Notes under the pieces: model-generated
What the model was told of the DNA's origin: nothing
The model's input: the letters and a program-made list of their open reading frames with translations, nothing else
The model's database searches: none
Translations under genes and position numbers: made by a program
In this document: positions 57,795-64,000 of the stretch, one piece after another
Layout: each line of letters starts with the position of its first letter
Position numbering within the stretch: position 1 is the first letter of the stretch
From: Sipunculus nudus
Lineage: Eukaryota > Annelida > Sipuncula > Golfingiida > Sipunculidae
NCBI GenBank assembly: GCA_026874595.1
Contig: CM049309.1
Span: 29,453,033 to 29,517,032 of the forward strand
Reading direction: 5' to 3'
DNA length: 64,000 nt

Positions 57795-58250
57795 GTCAAT
57801 GAAGGTGGTGCCACAAAAACAGCAATTTCAAATATGAGTTATGTGACCAACATTTGCACAAAACTTTGTGATGCTAGCTTCTGTCATTTCTGAGATTTTT
57901 AGGTTAGTATGCTTAATTGTCCCAATGACTAGGTTCCCCCTTCTGTGACTCGGCCAAAAACCACCAAACTGGAACAAAATTGAGATCATTTCAGAAATAA
58001 TTTCTGTGAAATATTGAATAATTTGGCTGGACTGTTTCGGAGAAGAAGATTTTTTAATGTTTTTTAGCTTTCTCCCTATAAAATCTAAGTAAATGCAGAT
58101 AGCAGAAAAATAGGCAAAATCTGATAGTTTTTTAGATGACTTAATTTTTTGCTTAAAATTTAGTGACGCTAGCTCCTGCCATTTTTGAGAAAGTATGGAT
58201 TAACGTACAGACGACTGACACCATCGCATAAGCTCACAGGTTCGCTAAAA
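57795..58250 (+). repeat. CACAGGTTCGCTAA-ended repeat copy
   Basis: It is complete from caatgaaggtggtgccac to cacaggttcgctaaaa, and colinear with 4886-5310. Confidence 0.75.
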
Positions 58251-58797
58251 ATGGACAGACAAACAAAGCTGATCACTTTATCTCCAATTCTGCTGAGGTA
58301 GGATAATAAATGATGTTTCAATTAGATCTTAACTTTTTTTATTATTCTAATTTTCTATATTTAATGAAGTTTGACAGCTACAATAAATATAATGTCCCCA
58401 GTGCACATGTGCAAGGACTAAATGGTGCAGGGGGGGGGGGGGGCATGGGTGCAAGTTACAACACCTCTGTATATACATACAGGATGCGAAATTTAATTCT
58501 ACAGTGCTTGCAGGAAAAATAATTTATTCATGATCATCAAAAATTTAAAAATAGGCCGAGAGATGTAAAAACAAAGCAAATTACTTTATTTCCCATTCCA
58601 GCCTACTGAGGCAGGATCATAAGGAAGAAATAAATAAAATCTAGTTTTTGATCAAATGGTTGTAAATTTTTGAAGTTAACAGATGAAATGCTTATGAAAA
58701 CATGCTGTGAAAATTAAATCCACAGCAGTTACAGGAAAAAAACAAGCCATGTTCAAATTTGGGCTTAATTCAAGGTTCTGATTTTATATTTATTCTA
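58251..58797 (+). repeat. Poly-G module and left half of an interrupted hairpin-family 3' module
   Basis: A 14-G tract lies at 58430-58443. The 3' module runs from 58630 to tttatattta at 58797, where the element at 58798-60352 interrupts it. Confidence 0.7.
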
Positions 58798-60352
58798 CCG
58801 TAATGTCTACATCAGTTTGTACATTATAAATTTCCTGAAACATATTTTTCTATAATACATATATGAATTCGTACACCTTCATACTTTGCTGATATTAGCT
58901 ATTGCCGTTGACCACCAGCGGTCCATATGAACCATAATTGTTGCTATGTATAAAAAGGCTTTGCATGCCAGATGAATCAAATGTCGACGCTGTTCACCTG
59001 ATAACAACACATCTTTATGTCCCATTGCATGGGAGTATCATGATTTATCGGAACAATTTTATCAGATTTGCGACTTCATGTATGTAAATAGGAGAAACTG
59101 TCACTTAACTGATACTGATGGGCCATCTTTGCTTCAGACTTGTTACAACATGAATGTGATTTAAACAATAGATCTCGAGGTAAAAAATATTTGGGTTAAT
59201 CGATAATATTTTGTTTACTAAATAATTATAGAATAAGAAGGATTTGTAAGTTGGACAAAAATCACATTAGCTAGTTATCATATACTTGTAGTCCGCAGGG
59301 GACAAACCTTGTACGGACCACTAATCACAAGCATGACCTGGTGCTACAAGCTAATGGTTGAATGGAGATCGTCAGAGTGCTTTGAACCGCAGCTACAAAG
59401 GATATACTGCCGTTTTCTACAGTTTTTATTTGATAAATACCCGTATTGTCCGTGAAATAATTTATTTACCCCCCCCCCCCCCCCCCCGTGTATATATCTT
59501 ATTAAAAATTCCCAAATAAAAACTTCCATGTACTTTGTTGGCAACTGTAGCCATGAACTGTTTAAGAGCGAACCTTTTTTATGAATTAATCAGGTGAGAT
59601 TTCATATTCACGGCTGTAATAAGTTATCTTGCTGCCAGGTGAAACCCCGAATAAATTTCATTAAGGCACTTAGAGAATCACCATTACCTTTATTTTTAGG
59701 GCGAACACTGATATCCACACAAATAATGTTCGTAAATGAATTATATGTTGCCATGAATTATTACAAAACAATAGCCCGTTTTCTTACTGCTAATTATGCT
59801 ACGCATTGATGCACACCGTGAGAGACCCTTAGCTAATAATGTTTTCCTTTCATGTCCAAACTGTGAAACCCCTCGTTGCTTGTTTGTTTACCACTAATCT
59901 ATTTAATATGTAATATAAAGGTGATCAGTCACTCCTGTCATTTGTTTGCACCATAGCCATGATCAAATAAATTTGTTAACATACTTATGACATACTCTTT
60001 TGTGCCAGTCTGTGGGTTACAAATGTTTAGTTTGTTCCGGCCGGCAGTACAGCCCGTCCCGGTTACCCCCGACTGGCCTGGCTAAACACCAGTTTATAAA
60101 ATGACAGTTACGGGATATAACGGATATCTTTTTCATCACCAGCAGCGCTGACATATATTCCTGAACAAGTGTTAAATAATAATTAACATGAGGGTTGCCA
60201 TACATCCTCTATTATCGCCCATCACCGATTCTCGGGTGTCAGACGATCTTCTCTTCTGCAATATACTAATTTTTCCTATTTTACATATAATAATTAACAC
60301 ACTGAGGAAAATAATTATTTTTTTCCTGTACAAATTCAAGTAGACATTACTG
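58798..60352. mobile_element. TA-flanked terminal-inverted-repeat element, 1.56 kb
   Basis: The left end reads CCGTAATGTCTAC and the right end, read inward, CAGTAATGTCTAC; further in, both share TTTGTACA-type sequence. TA flanks each end (58796-58797 and 60353-60354). Taking out the element and one TA joins the two halves of a hairpin-family module at ttctaattactttaaa, equivalent to gctaataacttaaaaa in other copies. The interior includes a 19-C tract (59469-59487) and no transposase I can recognise. Confidence 0.78.
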
Positions 60353-60873
60353 TAATTACTTTAAACATTTTCAAAATTCAGATCAAATTTTCATAATACA
60401 ATTGAATCTTGATTACAAAAAGTTAAATCCCTGAAAAAAAGTGCAATTCTCATGATATGTGAGTTAATATGTTTCCCGTTTTTTATAAAGTGCATAATGT
60501 TCCCGCCCATTACTTAAAAAAAATTACACAATACTGACATAAATTCTTGTATGTATATAGGAAATATATGGTGGAATATGTATATCAGGTATGATCAAAA
60601 ACAGATCAGTGGTTTTTATATTAGGCAGCCTTGAAATGTAACAGTTGATTTTTAATGGAAAATTGAGGTTTTTCCTTACTATATCTCTAAGGAATGAAGT
60701 CCTGGTGACCTCATTTTTAGCATGAAAAGAGATTTTAGGGACATCAAACTGTTGCAAAAATTTAGACCAACAGTTTCAAAACGTGCCCTGTTAAGGGACG
60801 GGCAGCTGGACAGATGGTGGACAAAGCAGCATGACTATAGCTCAGATGACTTATAGTCAGCCGAGCTAACAAT
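60353..60873 (+). repeat. Right half of the interrupted hairpin-family 3' module with terminal hairpin
   Basis: It continues from 58797 with aattactttaaacattttc and runs to the terminal hairpin agctcagatgact / agtcagccgagct near 60839-60867. Confidence 0.75.
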
Positions 60874-60889
60874 AATGGAGGGGGGGTGG

Positions 60890-62910
60890 GGTGGTTGCGG
60901 TGTCATAAATATGACTGTACACCTGTCACAGCATGGGATCCATCCCCAGTGAACCACTGTCTGGGGTCAGGTGGGGGTTTGATATGAGAATAACTGTACA
61001 CATGTTACAGCAGGGGATCCATCCCCAGTGAACCACTGTCTGGGGTCAGGTGGGGGTTTGATATGAGAATAACTGTACACTGTTACAGCAGGGGATCCAT
61101 CCCCAGTGAACCACTGTCTGGGGTCAGGTGGGGGTTTGACACGAGAATAACTGTACACCTATTACAGCAGGGGATCCATCCCCAGTGAACCACTGTCTGG
61201 GGTCAGGTGGGGGTTTGATATGAGAATAACTGTACACCTGTTACAGCAGGGGATCCATCCCCAGTGAACCACTGTCTAGAGTCAGGTGGGGGTTTGACAC
61301 GAGAATAACTGTACACCTGTTACAGCAGGGGATCCATCCCCAGTGAACCACTGTCTGGGGTCAGGTGGGGGTTTGATATGAGAATAACTGTACACCTGTT
61401 ACAGCATGGGATCCATCCCCAGTGAACCACTGTCTGGGGTCAGGTGGGGGTTTGATATGAGAATAACTGTACACCTGTTACAGCAGGGGATCCATCCCCA
61501 GTGAACCACTGTCTGGGGTCAGGTGGGGGTTTGATATGAGAATAACTGTACACATGTTACAGCAGGGGATCCATCCCCAGTGAACCACTGTCTGGGGTCA
61601 GGTGGGGGTTTGATATGAGAATAACTGTACACCTGTTACAGCAGGGGATCCATCCCCAGTGAACCACTGTCTGGGGTCAGGTGGGGGTTTGACACGAGAA
61701 TAACTGTACACCTGTTACAGCAGGGGATCCATCCCCAGTGAACCACTGTCTAGGGTCAGGTGGGGGTTTGACACGAGAATAACTGTACACCTGTTACAGC
61801 AGGGGATCCATCCCCAGTGAACCACTGTCTGGGGTCAGGTGGGGGTTTGATATGAGAATAACTGTACACATGTTACAGCAGGGGATCCATCCCCAGTGAA
61901 CCACTGTCTGGGGTCAGGTGGGGGTTTGATATGAGAATAACTGTACACCTGTTACAGCAGGGGATCCATCCCCAGTGAACCACTGTCTAGGGTCAGGTGG
62001 GGGTTTGATATGAGAATAACTGTACACCTGTTACAGCATGGGATCCATCCCCAGTGAACCACTGTCTGGGGTCAGGTGGGGGTTTGATATGAGAATAACT
62101 GTACACCTGTTACAGCAGGGGATCCATCCCCAGTGAACCACTGTCTGGGGTCAGGTGGGGGTTTGATATGAGAATAACTGTACACCTGTTACAGCAGGGG
62201 ATCCATCCCCAGTGAACCACTGTCTAGGGTCAGGTGGGGGTTTGATATGAGAATAACTGTACACCTGTTACAGCATGGGATCCATCCCCAGTGAACCACT
62301 GTCTGGGGTCAGGTGGGGGTTTGATATGAGAATAACTGTACACCTGTTACAGCAGGGGATCCATCCCCAGTGAACCACTGTCTGGGGTCAGGTGGGGGTT
62401 TGATATGAGAATAACTGTACACCTGTTACAGCATGGGATCCATCCCCAGTGAACCACTGTCTGGGGTCAGGTGGGGGTTTGATATGAGAATAACTGTACA
62501 CCTGTTACAGCAGGGGATCCATCCCCAGTGAACCACTGTCTGGGGTCAGGTGGGGGTTTGATATGAGAATAACTGTACACCTGTTACAGCATGGGATCCA
62601 TCCCCAGTGAACCACTGTCTGGGGTCAGGTGGGGGTTTGATATGAGAATAACTGTACACCTGTTACAGCAGGGGATCCATCCCCAGTGAACCACTGTCTG
62701 GGGTCAGGTGGAGGTTTAATATGAGAATAACTGTACACCTGTTACAGCAGGGGATCCATCCCCAGTGAACCACTGTCTGGGGTCAGGTGGGGGTTTGATA
62801 TGAGAATAACTGTACACCTGTTACAGCAGGGGATCCATCCCCAGTGAACCACTGTCTAGGGTCAGGTGGGGGTTTGACACGAGAATAACTGTACACCTGT
62901 TACAGCAGGC
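60890..62910 (+). repeat. 79-bp minisatellite, about 25 units
   Basis: Each unit holds gggtcaggtgggggtttga, gagaataactgtacacctgt, the near-palindrome ggggatccatcccc, and cagtgaaccactgtct. Units differ at a few linked places (tatg or cacg; cagg or catg; ctgggg or ctaggg). These variants alternate in pairs and triplets, so the array grew partly by 2- and 3-unit blocks. One unit (about 61040) is shortened at gtacac-tgttac. The seed is the gagaataactgtacacctgtcacagcag block that follows poly-G tracts elsewhere. Confidence 0.95.
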
Positions 62911-63196
62911 GATCTCCCCAAGTGACCTGTTACAAATCAGGTACCCTGGCATAGCTTACTGGAAGTGACCAGAAGTGGCCTGCCTGTAGCTGGACATTAT
63001 GCAAGTGAATACATAGAGCCTCTGAAAAAAAAATTCAATAACTTGCCTTATTTTTAAGCTTTTCTTTTCAAATTAAAAAATTTAACAGATTTATTCAGAT
63101 TAACTGATGGACAGACAAATGGCACTATGGACAGACAGCTGACAGACAATGGACCATCGCTATAGCTCAGCTTACTTATAGTCAGCAGAGCTAAAA
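62911..63196 (+). repeat. Hairpin-family tail downstream of the 79-bp array
   Basis: After the array come the ccctggcatagc / agtgacc block, a short 3' module, and a degenerate terminal hairpin (agctcagcttact / agtcagcagagct) at about 63164-63192. Confidence 0.65.
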
Positions 63197-64000
63197 ATAA
63201 AATAGAGTAAGGAAAAGTTGGCCACCAAACTGAAATGAAGAAAAATTCAATCTTGATTCTGTTTTAACACAACGAATTGCCTTCGGTAATGACCGGAATG
63301 CATGCATTGTGGTCACTCAACCACACGTTTTAGGACTATTGTTAATATGAATAACGCTTGCTTTCAGGGAGGGATTAGAGAATGTCTGGTCCCTCATTGG
63401 ACCCAGGCTCTCACCCACATGCATGGTCAGTTAAAGTGAAAAACACATGTTTCTCGCTTAATGAAATGAAGGGTTCAACCCAGGATGATTAATGACAAAA
63501 CCTAATTCAAGATCTCAATGTCAGGAACAGGGGTGGTGGCGGGGGTTTCAGGCCTCAAAATTGGTCTGATGCGATGAAAAAAAAGGTTGCTGTGGCTGAA
63601 AATGGGATACAGACCCTCTGCACGAAGTCCAATTGGGAACGCTTCTGCTGCTTACGAGGTATGCATATTTTTGTTTATTTCTTCAGGAACAGTTTCCTTA
63701 CAACATAAATTTAATTAATCTTTCATGTGTTCCTCACATCAACCTATTCTTTATATGTCCAACAACAAAACCAGTCAAATATCATCGCAATGTAAACATG
63801 ACCAATGACTAGGTTTTCATCATCGGGGTATGATTTTTTTTTGCCACGAGCACAGTGCCACAAAATAAATGTAAAAACATTTGAACATTTCTTATTGAGA
63901 CAGTATCCCACTGAAAACCTATATTTCCTTTTAACTTTAAGAATAAAACATGAGCCAACATTCCACATATCAATTAATATATCTCCCCAACCCCGGTAAA
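63197..64000. other. Intron or upstream sequence, no recognised feature
   Basis: I found no splice-bounded coding segment on either strand and no match to the main repeat families. The missing 5' TPR exons must lie beyond 64000. Confidence 0.45.

Noticed and set aside
60967-61158. Minus-strand Pro-rich frame with repeated PPPDPRQWFTGDG
   Set aside because: It is a translation of the 79-bp minisatellite and stops when a unit has a length change.

Overview
This window is animal nuclear DNA. It is AT-rich, has long introns, and is packed with non-autonomous repeats, poly-G tracts and minisatellites. The repeat types resemble those I know from bivalve and gastropod molluscs, so a mollusc is my best guess. 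That is inference, since nothing in the window fixes the species.

The only host gene I recognise is on the minus strand: an internal-to-C-terminal part of TPR, the nuclear pore basket protein (Mlp1/2, Megator). Eight exons run from high to low coordinate: 55422-55344, 54490-54359, 42966-42787, 38596-38398, 32047-31881, 29277-29174, 18119-17893 and 6330-5900. All have AG acceptors and GT donors. Their phases fit at every junction, giving 506 continuous codons. The first five exons encode the end of the long coiled coil. The last three encode the low-complexity tail, with ASIRPM and TPTATVMPTT blocks and a basic, NLS-like segment. The 5' exons (above 64000) and the acidic 3' end (below 1) are outside the window. 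Introns reach about 11.5 kb, and almost all other DNA here is intronic.

The introns hold these repeats. (1) A dominant family has a fixed start (AACAAGGGACCCATGGGTC...GCTCAGCTGA) and a fixed hairpin end (AGCTCAGATGACT...AGTCAGCTGAGCTAAAA), with very variable interiors of 0.5-5 kb; it looks Helentron/HINE-like. (2) A family ends in CACAGGTTCGCTAA. (3) A family ends in a GTATCC hairpin. (4) A family carries TTGGCAGTCTGCC. (5) A family starts with ACTAGA and a small hairpin, and one copy holds eight 181-bp units. (6) Four inverted-repeat DNA elements are inserted cleanly: 18916-19222 (TAA duplication, Harbinger-like), 33101-34876, 54038-54338 and 58798-60352 (all flanked by TA). (7) A 5'-truncated L1-like LINE lies at 7854-9744 on the minus strand. 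(8) Large arrays of 79 bp (60890-62910) and 53 bp (52840-54350) are present.

The most unusual point is that three of the eight TPR exons have a tandem array starting at their 5' splice site. Units are 33 bp after the 6330-5900 exon, 42-44 bp after the 42966-42787 exon, and 53 bp after the 54490-54359 exon. In the first two, each unit copies the exon/intron boundary, so the gene carries rows of spare splice donors. The 33-bp array also stays open in the exon's reading frame.
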